Source: Megamerina dolium | Lineage: Eukaryota; Arthropoda; Insecta; Diptera; Megamerinidae | Assembly: GCA_963854835.1 (NCBI GenBank) | Contig: OY978525.1 | Coordinates: forward strand, 62,501,355 to 62,565,354 | DNA length: 64,000 nt | Reading direction: 5' to 3' | Shown: in pieces, positions 1 through 10,580 of the stretch | Position numbering within the stretch: position 1 is the first letter of the stretch | Layout of the letters: every line of letters starts with the position of its first letter | Program-made: the position numbers and the translations under genes | Notes under the pieces: model-generated | What the model saw: the letters and a program-made list of their open reading frames with translations, nothing else | The model's database searches: none | Told to the model about the DNA's origin: nothing

Positions 1-158
1 AGTATTTGTCAGTACATTCAAAAAATGCTATCGAAAGACAGTATCGATAAATATGCTTGTTTTTTTGGAATTCTATCGATGTTAAAAAACATTTTCAGCC
101 GCCATAACATACAAATTATTCAACATAAAGCAACTATATATAAGTTGTAAATTAGTAT

Positions 159-596
159 TGTTACGTTTTTATTCTGTGAGCGTTTAATTCTATTTGAATT
201 ACCTTGTTCGATCACTGGATTCTGTTAATAATAACTGCAACACTTATTTTATACAACTATATACAGCAACAATTTATTTAATAAACACTATTTACAATCA
301 ACTCTGTTTTTAATCAACTATTTACAATAACACTTTAATGTACTAGCAACTTTTGCCTCTGTATAGATGTTTGCGCAGTCACGTTCGGAATTCGATTGAT
401 TCTCACTTCTCAACACTGGCTCTATTTATACTCTGTTGGCAACACCCCAGAATCTTCCGTTATCGAGATTCTTCTCTTCCTTTCTCGTTGGCTTGTTCTG
501 GTTATCGCTTATTTCTTTTTGTTGACATTCATGTCGATGCTGCCAATAGTGTCAGTCACAATAGTGATGAGTAACCAACTATCGATACTCGTTACA
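159..596 (-). repeat. 3' LTR of Gypsy copy A
   Basis: 438 bp, one mismatch from the other LTR. It directly abuts the polypurine tract at 597-612. Apparent short ORFs in this and the other LTRs are present in every LTR copy and are not genes. Confidence 0.93.
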
Positions 597-612
597 CTGC
601 CCTCCTCTTAAC
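597..612 (-). other. Polypurine tract of Gypsy A
   Basis: Minus strand reads GTTAAGAGGAGGGCAG immediately before the 3' LTR, the expected plus-strand primer position. The same tract precedes the 3' LTR of copy B at about 32650-32664. Confidence 0.8.
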
Positions 613-634
613 CTTGTTCGTCCCGAACAAGTTT

Positions 635-3600
635 TTATACTTCCCCTCGATATGGCGCAAGTCGCTCCAAGTGCACTACTTTAAACTTTGCTCTTTTATT
701 CCAGGCACGTTGAATACGATACACTACGTCATTTATCTTTGCTATAATCTCATATGGTCCTTCCCAATGAGTCTGTAGTTTAGGAGACAGGCCTTTCTTT
801 CGTTGCGGATTATGAAGCATTACAAGCTCTCCTTCATAGAACCCTTTTGAATTTGCTTTCAAGTCATACCTGGCCTTCATCTTATCGCTTATCATCTGCG
901 ACCGCTCTCTGATGAACCGATGTACTTCAACCAACTGTTCCCGCTTTTCGCTAGTATAATTACCTTCGGTTGATCTCCTTGGTGTTACAACTCCAAATTT
1001 TAAATCAGCTGGCAGTCTTAACTCGTTTCCAAAAATTGCCATTGCCGGTGTAGTAGCCGTCGTATCATGTTGTGCGCATCGATATGCCATGAGGAACATT
1101 GGTATATGTACATCCCAGTCTCTTTGGTATTTATCTACGACTTTTCTCAAATATTCCTCCAAGGTACGGTTAAATCGTTCTACCATGCCATCAGATTGTG
1201 GATGCAAAGGTGTTGTACGAGTTTTGTATATACCCAGCATACGGCATATCTCTTGGAATACAACTGATTCGAAATTTCGACCTTGGTCTGAGTGTAACTC
1301 CATCGGTACACCAAAACGAGTAACCCATTGGTTGACGAATACATCCGCAACTGTACTAGCTTTCTGATTTGGAATGGGGTATACTTCAGGCCATTTACTG
1401 AAGTAATCTATAACCACCAGAACATACTTGTTTCCTGCGTTGCTTATTGGAAATGGCCCAGCTATGTCCATAGCAAATCGCTCAAATGGAGCACCCACGG
1501 TGTATTGGTGCATCTTACCTCGACTTTTATTAGTGGGACCTTTGGCCATTGCACATTGCTTACACTTCCGAATCCAATCAGCGACATGGTCATGACATCC
1601 AACCCAATAAAATCGGTTCTTTATTTTCTCGACGGTTTTGGTGATTCCCAAATGCCCTCCACTGGAGGCATTGTGATACTCAGCTATCACTTCATTTATT
1701 CTCGCCTTGGGCACCACTAGAAGATCATTAGTGATTTTTCCATCCTCACTTTCCCATGCTCGGAATAAACATCCGTCTCGTAAGTGCAGGCTTTGCCACT
1801 GCGCCCAGTATGCCTTTGCTATTGGACTCTCATTAGCCATTTCTTGCCACTCTGGACGTATGCCCTGCTCCTTGTATTCCATAATCTTTACGAGATCTGG
1901 GTCGTTCCGCTGATCTTCTTGAACTCGGTCGGTGGTCCATGACTCCTCCGGCAATATATTCGTAAGTCGTATGTCGACAATGTGCTCCTTGCTTTCCACT
2001 CGAGAACAATGTTTACATTCCATTTTGCAAGGACGACGAGATAGAGCATCCGCGTTGCCGTGCTGTCCTCCTTTACGATGTTCGATGGTAAAATCATAAC
2101 TCTGCAGCCTTTCAATCCAGCGCGCCAATTGTCCTTCTGGGTTTTTAAATTGCAATAACCACCTTAGCGCTGCGTGGTCAGTTCGTAGATGAAATGACTG
2201 ACCGTACAAGTATTTATGAAAATACTTTACACATTCCAGTATTGCGAGTAACTCTCTTCGAGTGACACAGTAGTTTCTTTCTGGCTTAGACAGGATTTTA
2301 CTGTAGTATGCTATTACTTTTTCTTGCCCATCTATGATCTGAGAGAGCACACCACCTATTCCATAGCCACTCGCATCTGTGTCCAACACAAACTTTTGAC
2401 CAGGTACTGGATACGCTAATGCTGGTGCTGAACAGAGTGTTTCTTTCAGCTGTTCGAATGCTTTCTGTTGTTCCTCGCCCCACACAAATGGTTTGTTCTT
2501 TCTTGTCAACTCATGCAGACTGCTGGCGATGTTTGCAAATCCAGGAACAAATCGTCTATAGTAGGTGCATAAGCCTAGGAAGCTTCTTAGCTCGTGAAGA
2601 TTCGACGGAATAGGCCATTCTTGAACTGCTGCTACTTTCTCCTCGTCGGTATGTACCCCTTCTGTTGTTATTTAACTTCTTGCCTGAAGAGTGAACACTT
2701 TTTCATATTCAGTTTAAGCCTGCTGATTGTATACGCTCAAATACTTCTTTCAACTTTTCCAGGTGGTCGTTAAAATCTTTTCCCATCACGATAATGTCAT
2801 CGAGGTACACCAAGCACGTTTTCCAGTTTAGTCCTCTGAGTACACGCTCCATCAAACGTTCGAAAGTAGCTGGCGCATTGCATAAACCAAATGGCATGAC
2901 TGTAAATTGCCATAGAACATCGCCAATACTGAAAGCTGTTTTCTCTTTGTCCTCCTTACCAAGTTCCACTTGCCAGTATCCACTTTGCAAATCAAGAGTT
3001 GAGAACCACTTCGCACCAGATAGTGTGTCCAGAGTCTCATCGATTCTTGGCAGTGGATAGCTGTCTTTTATCGTAATATCATTCAGCTTTCTGTAATCCA
3101 CACAGAATCAAGTACTTCCATCCTTCTTCTTTACCAGCACAACTGGTGAACTCCATGGACTCGCTGATGGTTCAATAACACCTTGTTTCTGCATATCGGA
3201 AATCAGCTTAATGGCTTCGTCTCTTTTGGCCAATGGAACTCGTCGTGGTGTTTGACGAATTGGTCTAGAATCACTGGTGTCAATGTGATGCTTCACGATG
3301 GTTGTTCGTCCTCCAGTTTTTCCATTTGAAGAAAAGATTGAACTGTACTTCTCCAATAGTTGTAAAGCCTTTTCTTTTTGCTGGTTGGTAAGCACACCTG
3401 CCCATTCTTCCATCTGTGCTTTTATTTCCGCTCTGACAGTTCTTGATCTTCCACTTTTTATCGACGAACCATTTTCGCAGTCTACTACGGCAGTAACTTC
3501 CTGGCAATGACCAATCACCATTCCTTTCTTCACAACTGTAGATGTATTAGTTGGATTTAATATTCGCACCGGTACTATTCCATTTTCTTTAGGTTCTACT

Positions 3601-4163
3601 AACGTCCTACCAAGTATGATGTTTTTATTCGTTATTTCTTTATCTGCTTCCACCAGCCACAACTTGCCTGTCCCAACATCCGTATTCATCTGTGCCCATA
3701 TCACCGCTTCTGATTTTGCTGGAACCTCTTGGCGTTGACATGCCAGTACTCGTTTGATGTTCCCACTACGCTTGTAACCGATGTTCAATGGTAGCTCGAC
3801 ATTTGCATAGCGCAGTATCCGTTGATTTAAATCTAACGTAAATCCGTTGTCAATCATAAAATCAACACCAATTATTACGTCATCGATGATGTCAGCCACA
3901 ATGAATTCATGTTCCCACGTGTAATTTCCAATAGATACTCGTTTCTTTATCTTACCCAGAATTTGTGCATCCTCACCCGTTGCTGTACGCAATTTTATTC
4001 CCATTAAAGGCTCAAACCTCTTTACCAAATCGCTCTTGATTATAGAATGTGATGCACCAGTGTCCAGGGTTAACATGAATTCCATATTGTCCAATTTTCC
4101 ATCAATAGTCAAGCTGCTTGGCACACGCTGTAGTTGTGAAATGTGAATGATGGGGCAACCCAC
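635..4163 (-). pseudogene. pol of Gypsy A (protease-RT-RNase H-integrase), with three lesions in the RT
   Basis: Blocks in order: 4163-3108 has the aspartic protease (LDTGASHSII near residue 31-40) and the start of RT ([16 protein letters not shown]); 3101-2709 has the RT palm with the catalytic motif YLDDI; 2509-635 has RNase H (LDTDASGYG), the integrase H2C2 zinc finger (H...H...C...C near residues 281-317), the integrase core (MDIAGPF, HSDQGRNF, DGMVERF) and a C-terminal domain ending APYRGEV. Lesions: in-frame TGA at 3108-3110 (copy B has CGA in the same codon), a one-base frameshift near 2712, and loss of about 20 bases near 2670. No env follows; the polypurine tract starts 22 bp after the stop. 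Recognition of the family is firm. Confidence 0.9.
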
Positions 4164-4297
4164 TGTTGGAGTCAGTTCACGCCCCGCTGAACTGACTCGA
4201 TTTAGTTTAACGATGAATTTGTGTTAGTGGAGCGATCGCTATCCACCTTATTCTCCTTCTTTTGTCTTCCTGGAGAATTGGATCTTGGTCGCTTTCG

Positions 4298-5638
4298 TCA
4301 TAGACGGCAGTCACGCGCCATGTGTCCTGGTTTGTCGCAAATAAAGCACTTACCAGTAAATTTGTTTTCGCGTCTACCTGTTGTTCTTCCTTCAGGCTGC
4401 ACTACAGATTTGAATGCCTGACACACTGCTTCAACCAGATCTGCTGTTTCTGCCTCTAGTTGGCGTACACGTGGCACTGGTCGACACATCAAACTGGCGG
4501 CTTCAAACGTCAAGGCACTACTGACTGTTTCGGCATAAGTATTCCTTGGTGACATGACTAGGGCACGCTTTGTCTCTCCATCACGTATGCCATCTATGAA
4601 AGCCTCTATTTTGATTTTTTCGACGAACTCTTCCGAATTACCGGAGAACGCTAGATGACATAAGCGCTCAATATCGGAAGCGAATTCCTGAAGGCTCTCA
4701 TTACTCCGTTGCACTCGCGATCTCAATTCAACTCGATGTAATTGACTCTTGTATTCATTTCCATATTTCCGCTGGAGTGTGTCCATCAGTGACTGATAGC
4801 TACCACGATCTTTCTCTGGAATCATCTGTAACACGTCGGAAGCATTACCTTTTAATACGACTATTAAAGCAGCAGTCTTGTCGCTGTCATCCCATTGATT
4901 CTTCGAAGCTGTTGTCTCGAATTGAAGCTTAAAGATATTTTATGGCGTGCTTCCGTCAAATGTTGGTGGCTTTAAGTTGATTGTACTTGAATCTCTAATC
5001 ACTGATGTGGCTGGTCCATTTATCTTTAGTTGATAGAGTTCGTGCTGTAATTTCTCGAACTTATCTTCCAAGTCATCTACATGTTCCTTTAAATCCGTGA
5101 CCTTTTCATTAATGGTTCCGGAAATTTCCTGAAATCTAAGTTCAATTCCTTTTTGTAGATTTTCGATGACGTGTTCTTGGCGAGCCGAATGTTCTTGAAT
5201 TTCCATACGCAAATCACTAATAACGCCCTCTTGGTGAGACGAACCTTCTTGAATTTCCATACGCAATTCACTAATAACGCCCTCTTGGCGTACCGAATGT
5301 TCTTGAAGCTTGGAGTCAATGCGAGACGCATTTCCTTGAATTTCCGCACGCAATTCAGCCGAATGTTCTTGTAGCTGTTGTTGTTGCTGCAGCATCATGG
5401 TTTTCATGAAATCCATGAGTTGACCACTCGAATCTCTTTTGCTCTCTTCCTCAGCGTGCACAACTGCTTGTATATCGGCTTCCTCGAAGAACTCATGTTC
5501 TTCTACATTAATTCCCTTAGCCTCCATAGCTTGCCTCAGCCTCACCAGCAGTTCCGCCTTTGCACCTGATGACGATAGATTCATCTCTACCAACAGCTTT
5601 TTAAGCTGGTCCACTTTCAGTTGGTCAATTTTCACCAT
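4298..5638 (-). pseudogene. gag of Gypsy A, interrupted by one stop codon
   Basis: Single frame from ATG at 5638 to the stop at 4298, about 446 codons, broken by an in-frame TAA at 4940-4942. Upstream part (232 residues): a SAP-like helix-turn-helix near residues 4-38 (VDQLKKLLVEMNLSSSGAKA), then a Q-rich stretch and a coiled coil with a repeated unit containing ISELRMEIQE. Downstream part (178 residues from 4834): a Gag capsid-like helical region ending in one zinc knuckle, CFICDKPGHMARDC, near the C-terminus. Gag would package the element RNA. Copy B has a Leu codon where this copy has the stop. SAP-type N-termini suggest nucleic-acid binding; that role is inference. Confidence 0.85.
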
Positions 5639-5649
5639 CTTTACAGAAT

Positions 5650-5665
5650 CCCACTTCTGACACCA
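5650..5665 (-). other. Primer-binding site of Gypsy A (tRNA-Leu type)
   Basis: Minus strand reads TGGTGTCAGAAGTGGG two bases after the 5' LTR. The 3' ends of insect tRNA-Leu genes read ...CTGACA plus CCA, so tRNA-Leu is the likely primer. The same site is kept in copy B at 29203-29218. Confidence 0.75.
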
Positions 5666-5667
5666 AT

Positions 5668-6105
5668 TGTTACGTTTTTATTCTGTGAGCGTTTAATTCT
5701 ATTTGAATTACCTTGTTCGATCACTGGATTCTGTTAATAATAACTGCAACACTTATTTTATACAACTATATACAGCAACAATTTATTTAATAAACACTAT
5801 TTACAATCAACTCTGTTTATAATCAACTATTTACAATAACACTTTAATGTACTAGCAACTTTTGCCTCTGTATAGATGTTTGCGCAGTCACGTTCGGAAT
5901 TCGATTGATTCTCACTTCTCAACACTGGCTCTATTTATACTCTGTTGGCAACACCCCAGAATCTTCCGTTATCGAGATTCTTCTCTTCCTTTCTCGTTGG
6001 CTTGTTCTGGTTATCGCTTATTTCTTTTTGTTGACATTCATGTCGATGCTGCCAATAGTGTCAGTCACAATAGTGATGAGTAACCAACTATCGATACTCG
6101 TTACA
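5668..6105 (-). repeat. 5' LTR of Gypsy copy A
   Basis: 438 bp, read on the minus strand; begins TGTAAC and ends GTTACA in the element's own sense. It is followed by AT and then the primer-binding site. It is flanked on the genomic side by GTAT, the target duplication. Confidence 0.93.
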
Positions 6106-6109
6106 GTAT

Positions 6110-6450
6110 TATAACTTGGTTTACAAGAAAGGAGCAAGCTACGCCCACTGTTTATAGCCCTCATGCACAATGGCCGCATTTCTTTTAAATTTAAACCGCT
6201 GTAATTTCGGCAGTTTTTGCCTAGAGCAACCATAATTGACACTAATATTGTAACCGGAAATAAGCTGGCATGAAATCAGCCAGCCACGCTCACTTCTTCA
6301 TGTGGCTCTCATACAAAGTCGAAGAAATTTGAGAAACAAATTAAAGCAGGATAGGATAACTATTCAAGTTATGAATCTAGTTATGAATTTGTGTGTCTAG
6401 ATATCCTTACAATACTCTAAGGATAACTAGATTTACAAGATATGGGTGAG
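6110..6450 (-). repeat. Inverted copy of the ~300-bp dispersed repeat seen at 58699-60236
   Basis: Read on the minus strand this stretch matches one unit of the array near 59300-59580 in order: ACTTTGTATG..., GAAGTGAGCGTGGC, ATTTCATGCC, TTATTTCCG, a TGTCAATTATGGTT core, a TTACAG...TTTAAAAGAAAT block, then GGGCTATAAA...GTGGGCGTAGC. It is non-coding. It begins right after the target duplication of Gypsy A. Confidence 0.7.
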
Positions 6451-7185
6451 CCACGCCCATTGTAGCGAATAAGCGATATGTAAATGCACAATTGTTCGAA
6501 GCAGGATCAGTTTCGTTTAATTTTTTGCAAACTAAGTTTGAAGCGAACACACTAAACTCACTATTCACGTCAATCAACAGGCTCGAATTACGAAAATTTC
6601 CAATTATATTTTCGTTTGAGATATGAGTTGCGCTAGATATTACAAAAATTTGTAATAGTTTTTAATAATTTTTGTTAGTAGGCGTTCAATAACGTCAAAA
6701 AAATGTCCATCCAGAAATTTAGAGAGCAAAAATTATCCACCCCGAAAACATATGATTTGAAAGCATATGATTCCAATTTTAGAAAAGAAAAGATTTATTT
6801 TTTGTGAAATCTGATCTTTTGTGCGTCTGACCTGCGCCGAGTTGCAATTTGTAAATTAGAATCAAAAACAATAAAATGGAAAGTTTGACAACAACATCGT
6901 GAGCACATAAACTATACTTATGGTAAATAAGTGCAAGGTACTATTTTGCATTTTGCAAATTTGTGAACAAACTCAGCTGAACTTTCTTTCCTTTGAGAAA
7001 AAATTTTCGCTTACGCTCTTGATTTTGAGTGTTGGCTGGTGATAGCTAATTCTGTTATCAAACCCAGATATTTAAGGGAATTATTATGTTGGTAACACGT
7101 TTTTGAGACAAGAAGCATTTTTAAAAATTGTCATTTCATCTTTATCCTTAGCCCTAGTTACAAATATGACAGAATAGTATAATAT
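6451..7185. other. AT-rich non-coding DNA
   Basis: No coding frame, splice site set or repeat family recognised between the repeat copy and the solo LTR. Probably part of the first, 5'UTR intron of the host gene. Confidence 0.4.
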
Positions 7186-7615
7186 TGTTACGTTTTTATT
7201 TTGTGAATGTGTAATTCTATTTGAATCAACGTTCGATCACTGGATTCTGTTAATAATAATTGCAACACTTAGTTTGTACAACTATACACAGCAACAATTT
7301 ATTGTATCAACTCTGTTTACAATAACTCTTTTAATGTACTTGCATCTTTTGCCTCTGATACTGTATCGATGTTTGCGCAATCACGCATTCGGGATTCGAT
7401 TGATTTGCATTTGTCAACACTGGCTCTATTTATACAACACTCCAGACTCTTCCTTTATCGTAGTCGAGATTCATCTCTTTCTTTCTCGTTGGCTTGTTCT
7501 GGTTATTGCCTATTTCTTTTTGTTGACATTCGTTTCGATGTTACCAATATTCGTGTCATTCACAATAGTGTTAGTCACAATAGTGATGAGTAACCAACCA
7601 TCGATACTCGTTACA
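7186..7615 (-). repeat. Solo LTR, relative of the Gypsy A LTR
   Basis: 430 bp, TGTTACG... to ...GTTACA, clearly homologous to the Gypsy A LTRs but with many substitutions and small indels, so an older insertion or a sister family. 4-bp target duplication ATAT at 7182-7185 and 7616-7619. No internal region remains, the outcome expected of LTR-LTR recombination. It ends 129 bp before the host start codon and 95 bp before the inferred splice acceptor. Confidence 0.88.
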
Positions 7616-7667
7616 ATATGATCGCACTAAATTGTCACTTCCACTACACACTTTATCTAATTCCAAT

Positions 7668-7710
7668 TTGCTTTTAAATGAACAATATTCGTTCTTTCTT
7701 ATATTTACAG
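7668..7710 (+). promoter_or_regulatory. Probable 3' splice site of a 5'UTR intron
   Basis: A branch-point-like CTAAT near 7668-7674, a pyrimidine-rich run (GTTCTTTCTTATATTTACAG) and AG at 7709-7710 precede the 34-base leader of the first coding exon. This suggests that the first coding exon starts at 7711 and that an untranslated exon lies upstream, possibly left of the window. Inference from sequence signals only. Confidence 0.5.
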
Positions 7711-7744
7711 TAGATATAATAAAAGAGTTACAAATATACCAAAC

Positions 7745-8050
7745 ATGTTAAACGCGCCTAAATTTCAATATATGATGCCAATACTACTTGTCTTGCTATC
7801 ATTTTCAAGAACTCCAAATATCATCTGTTTACCTCAGGGTGCGCCAGAAAGAGTGTGTGACACTATGTTACCATTTCATGGTGGAGGTATACTCCCTTCG
7901 GATTCCGTGTCCCCTTATCGGTTAGAGGTGCCCGCGTCCATTGTCGGACAAGGACAATCACTACGCGTGGATATAGTCGGCGTACATGCTGGGCTGGAAT
8001 TTGGTGGCTTTATGTTACAGGCGCAAAATGGGAATCCTCCCCATCAGATC
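7745..8050 (+). CDS. Reeler/DOMON protein (ferric-chelate reductase 1-like), coding exon 1
   Basis: ATG at 7745 (context CCAAACATG) opens 102 codons ending exactly at the donor GTAAGT (8051-8056), phase 0. Residues 1-30 form a likely signal peptide with a hydrophobic core (MMPILLVLLSF). The rest is the first half of a Reeler domain: LPQGAPERVC, then HGGGILP, SPYRLEV and the hallmark FGGFMLQAQ. Reeler domains are extracellular; in this family (FRRS1, insect CG8399-like proteins) Reeler is followed by DOMON and a cytochrome b561 membrane core thought to move electrons to ferric iron. This is the only clear host gene in the window. The assignment rests on domain order. Enzymatic activity is family inference. 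Confidence 0.85.
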
Positions 8051-8103
8051 GTAAGTTGAAAGTAAATTTTAAGATATTTTTACTAATTTTTATCTTTTGA
8101 TAG

Positions 8104-8261
8104 ATCGGGCAGTTTAACCCTACACTGGTTGAGAGTGTTAAGCTAATGAACTGTGAGAATTCTGTGAATAATTCAGCAACGCACAGCAATGTACGTCCAA
8201 AGACAGTTATAAGCCTGGAATGGAAGTCTCCAATAGATTTTCTAGGACAAGTTGTCTTCAA
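8104..8261 (+). CDS. Reeler/DOMON protein, coding exon 2
   Basis: Follows a 53-bp intron (8051-8103; donor GTAAGT, acceptor TTTTGATAG). The 158 bp read in frame as the second half of the Reeler domain: IGQFNPTLVES, the conserved cysteine of LMNCENSV, the NSATHSN motif, and the ISLEWKSP / GQVVF strands that close the fold. The exon ends at donor GTGAGT (8262-8267) in phase 2, with two bases of a codon left over. Exon 3, 48 kb away, supplies the missing base. No lesions seen. Confidence 0.85.
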
Positions 8262-8267
8262 GTGAGT

Positions 8268-8568
8268 TATCTGTTTCTTATTTTCACTATTGATGTATAG
8301 ATATAGTGCGTGATGAGTATAAATAATTGAATGACTCGTTAGTGTAAATGAGAGTACCACGACGTATCGTCATTTTCAACACAATTATTTGTATTTTATA
8401 GGCAAGTACTTACAACTAAGCTCGTGGCATTTGCGTATTTTTCTTATAAATGGTTATGCTATTTGTAGAACGTATAAGATTTTCTTATTACTATTGGCAC
8501 AGTACGAAAGAGAACTCTCTTTCTATTTTTAAAACTTACGCTACATTCTTATATCTATTGGAAATGTA
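8268..8568. other. Unassigned AT-rich intron DNA
   Basis: Start of the giant intron. No coding frame or repeat family recognised before the TTAGGTTAGG motif at 8573. Confidence 0.5.
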
Positions 8569-8860
8569 GCTTAGGTTAGGTTAAAGCGGCTGCCCGATTA
8601 TATGAAGTCATTTGGGCCAAAACAGACCTATTGGAATGCTACAAATTGGGCGTCCATATCATTCCGCAAACCATCCCGAATAACGGGAAATGCGATATAA
8701 ACCTCCAACTGACCTTGAAAAAAGACACTGCCCAGATGTGTCTTTCTGTAGCATGTTGGACGGCTGGACACTAACACAAAAGGTGCAAGATTGTTTCCAA
8801 GCCCTCCTCATTGTCACAACTTCGGCTGTGATCAGCTGGTAATCTACCTACAGATGGGAG
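8569..8860 (-). mobile_element. LINE 3'-end fragment (LOA-like tail)
   Basis: Starts with TTAGGTTAGGTTA then GCGGCTGCCC and a TTGGGCCAAAA block. This parallels the tail of the LOA-like LINE at 43684-43740 (TTAGGTTAGGTTA, GCGGCCGCCC, TTAGGCCAAAA), so this is the 3' untranslated end of a related element on the minus strand. The Jockey element at 8861 interrupts it; the short stretch 13393-13432 is the other side of that target. No protein recognised. Confidence 0.45.
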
Positions 8861-8966
8861 TTTCGCGAAAGTCACCAATAAGAGTGGACGTCTTTCTTTT
8901 GATTTTTAGAAAAAAAAAAAAAAAAAAACATAAAATAATATCGTTTGCAAACAATTTGTTTATAAT

Positions 8967-10580
8967 ATGAGTGTTCAGCGCTCTCCTCCCCGGCAACGGC
9001 AATCGCCTATTAATGTGTGTGTAAACAATAATTTGCAATCACCCGCGCAAACCCCCGCGATAAGTGCATTATCAAATAAAACAGTTGATACACACTGCAC
9101 AAGTGAAAGTAACAGTGCAAATCTTTTGCCTGCACATATTAAAAATTCATCAAATTTTGCAACAACAATAAATACAGACAAAAAAAATAATTTGTTCTAT
9201 CGTGATATACTATCTCCCTCTATACCGTGGAGTGTACAATGTGCTTCTCCTGCTGTAACACCAACAGCTACAACATCAAAGCAATCAAATAACGGCACTT
9301 CTACTGAAGTGCATGACCCAGTAGTTAAAGCAACTAGTGCGATGACTAATAAAGAACCAGTTGCTGTTCAAACTGGTATTGATCGCTACATTACTGTAGT
9401 AAAGCGAAAGAGAAGTCCGCAAAATTCAAAACAAATGAATTCAACAAAAATTCAAAAACAGAACACTGTCCCTATTAGTTCGGAAAATAGATACGCTCTG
9501 CTTTCAGGTGATGAAAGTGACGAAAATATTATCTCCAAGAAAAATTTCAAACCCCCACCCATTTTCTTGAGAGAACGCAACTCAGATAAGTTGATTTCTA
9601 GAATTACAAGTCTTATAGGACCAAAGAATTTCCATGTTGTTCCTATTCGCAAAGGCCAAATTGAGGAAACAAAAGTGCAAATCTACAGCGAAACTCATTA
9701 TCGCAAAGTAATAGCGGAATTTGATGCTGTAAAAAAGAATTACTACACATATCAGCTAAAAAGTAGTAAGGGCTTAATCGTTGTACTCAAAGGCGTCGAA
9801 CCCAACGTTGATATTAACGAAATCAAACTTGCCCTTCAGGAAGAAGGGTTTCAAGCCAAAACAGTATTCAACATTCTCAACAAGAGCAATATACCTCAAC
9901 CGTTATATCGTATTGAGCTTCAGCCTGAAACAAAACCCCTAAAAAAAGGTGAGGTACACCCCATATATAAAATTCGATATTTATTGCATCGCAAAATCAC
10001 AATCGAAGAACCCCATAAGAGAACTGGACCTCCTCAGTGCAGCAACTGCCAAGAATATGGACATACTAAGACATATTGTACCCTGCCAGCTGTTTGTGTG
10101 ATTTGTGGAGATCTCCATAAATCAAACATATGCCCAAAATCTAAAGACGATGCTAGCATGAAAAAATGCAGCAATTGTGGAGGTAATCACACTGCAAATT
10201 ATAGAGGTTGCCCAGTATATGCAACCCTAAAGCTAAATTTCTCCGCTAACAATCAACCTCTAAAACCAGTTGAGCAAACTCAGATAGCCAACTCAAGTAA
10301 GAGACAAAATATTGATGCAACACAATTCTTCTCTGCAATCCCAAACAAGAATCAAACCAATTCATACGCTAGCGTGTTAAAACAAAACCTACACCAACAA
10401 AGTAACGTAAATAATGAGCAGAAACACTCACTGCCAACCCAACAGCCAAGTACTCTTGAACATTTGCTTCAAACATTAATTCAGAATATGAACCAATTCA
10501 TGAACTCAATGCAAACAATGATGCAAGAAATGATGAAAAATCAATCGATGTTACTCCAAACATTGCTATCCAGACCATGA
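8967..10580 (+). CDS. Jockey LINE ORF1, Gag-like RNA-binding protein
   Basis: 537 residues, open. The N-terminal ~160 residues are low-complexity Ser/Thr/Asn-rich with KRKRSP. A conserved block follows (VVPIRKGQIEETKVQIYSE; YYTYQLKSSKGLIVVLKGVE), matching the RRM-like fold of Jockey Gags. Three CCHC-type knuckles lie near residues 357-415: CSNCQEYGHTKTYC, CVICGDLHKSNIC, CSNCGGNHTANYRGC. The C-terminus is Met/Gln-rich (MQTMMQEMMKNQSM). Its stop overlaps the ORF2 ATG, suggesting coupled re-initiation. The protein would coat the element RNA. A close relative is encoded at 45939-47555. Confidence 0.9.
   Translation: MSVQRSPPRQRQSPINVCVNNNLQSPAQTPAISALSNKTVDTHCTSESNSANLLPAHIKNSSNFATTINTDKKNNLFYRDILSPSIPWSVQCASPAVTPTATTSKQSNNGTSTEVHDPVVKATSAMTNKEPVAVQTGIDRYITVVKRKRSPQNSKQMNSTKIQKQNTVPISSENRYALLSGDESDENIISKKNFKPPPIFLRERNSDKLISRITSLIGPKNFHVVPIRKGQIEETKVQIYSETHYRKVIAEFDAVKKNYYTYQLKSSKGLIVVLKGVEPNVDINEIKLALQEEGFQAKTVFNILNKSNIPQPLYRIELQPETKPLKKGEVHPIYKIRYLLHRKITIEEPHKRTGPPQCSNCQEYGHTKTYCTLPAVCVICGDLHKSNICPKSKDDASMKKCSNCGGNHTANYRGCPVYATLKLNFSANNQPLKPVEQTQIANSSKRQNIDATQFFSAIPNKNQTNSYASVLKQNLHQQSNVNNEQKHSLPTQQPSTLEHLLQTLIQNMNQFMNSMQTMMQEMMKNQSMLLQTLLSRP

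Larger units (their letters stand above)
159..6105 (-). mobile_element. Gypsy (Ty3-type) LTR retrotransposon, copy A, full length, defective
   Basis: Complete element on the minus strand: 438-bp LTRs at 5668-6105 (5') and 159-596 (3'), TG...CA ends, and a 4-bp target duplication GTAT at 155-158 and 6106-6109. Inside, in element order, are a tRNA-Leu-like primer site, gag, protease, reverse transcriptase, RNase H, integrase and a polypurine tract; there is no env. I see one mismatch between the LTRs (T/A in the run after CTCTGTTT near 308-312 and 5817-5821), so insertion was recent. Yet gag carries a stop and pol at least three lesions, so this copy cannot code for its own movement. Fragments B and C and the two solo LTRs belong to the same or sister families. 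Confidence 0.93.

Noticed and set aside
353..611. Short ORFs in the Gypsy LTR (also 5862-6114, 7274-7621, 38662-38938)
   Set aside because: They recur because the LTR recurs, overlap each other in two frames, and have no protein-like conservation.
635..2509. An env gene in Gypsy A
   Set aside because: The integrase frame ends 22 bp before the polypurine tract, leaving no room for one.
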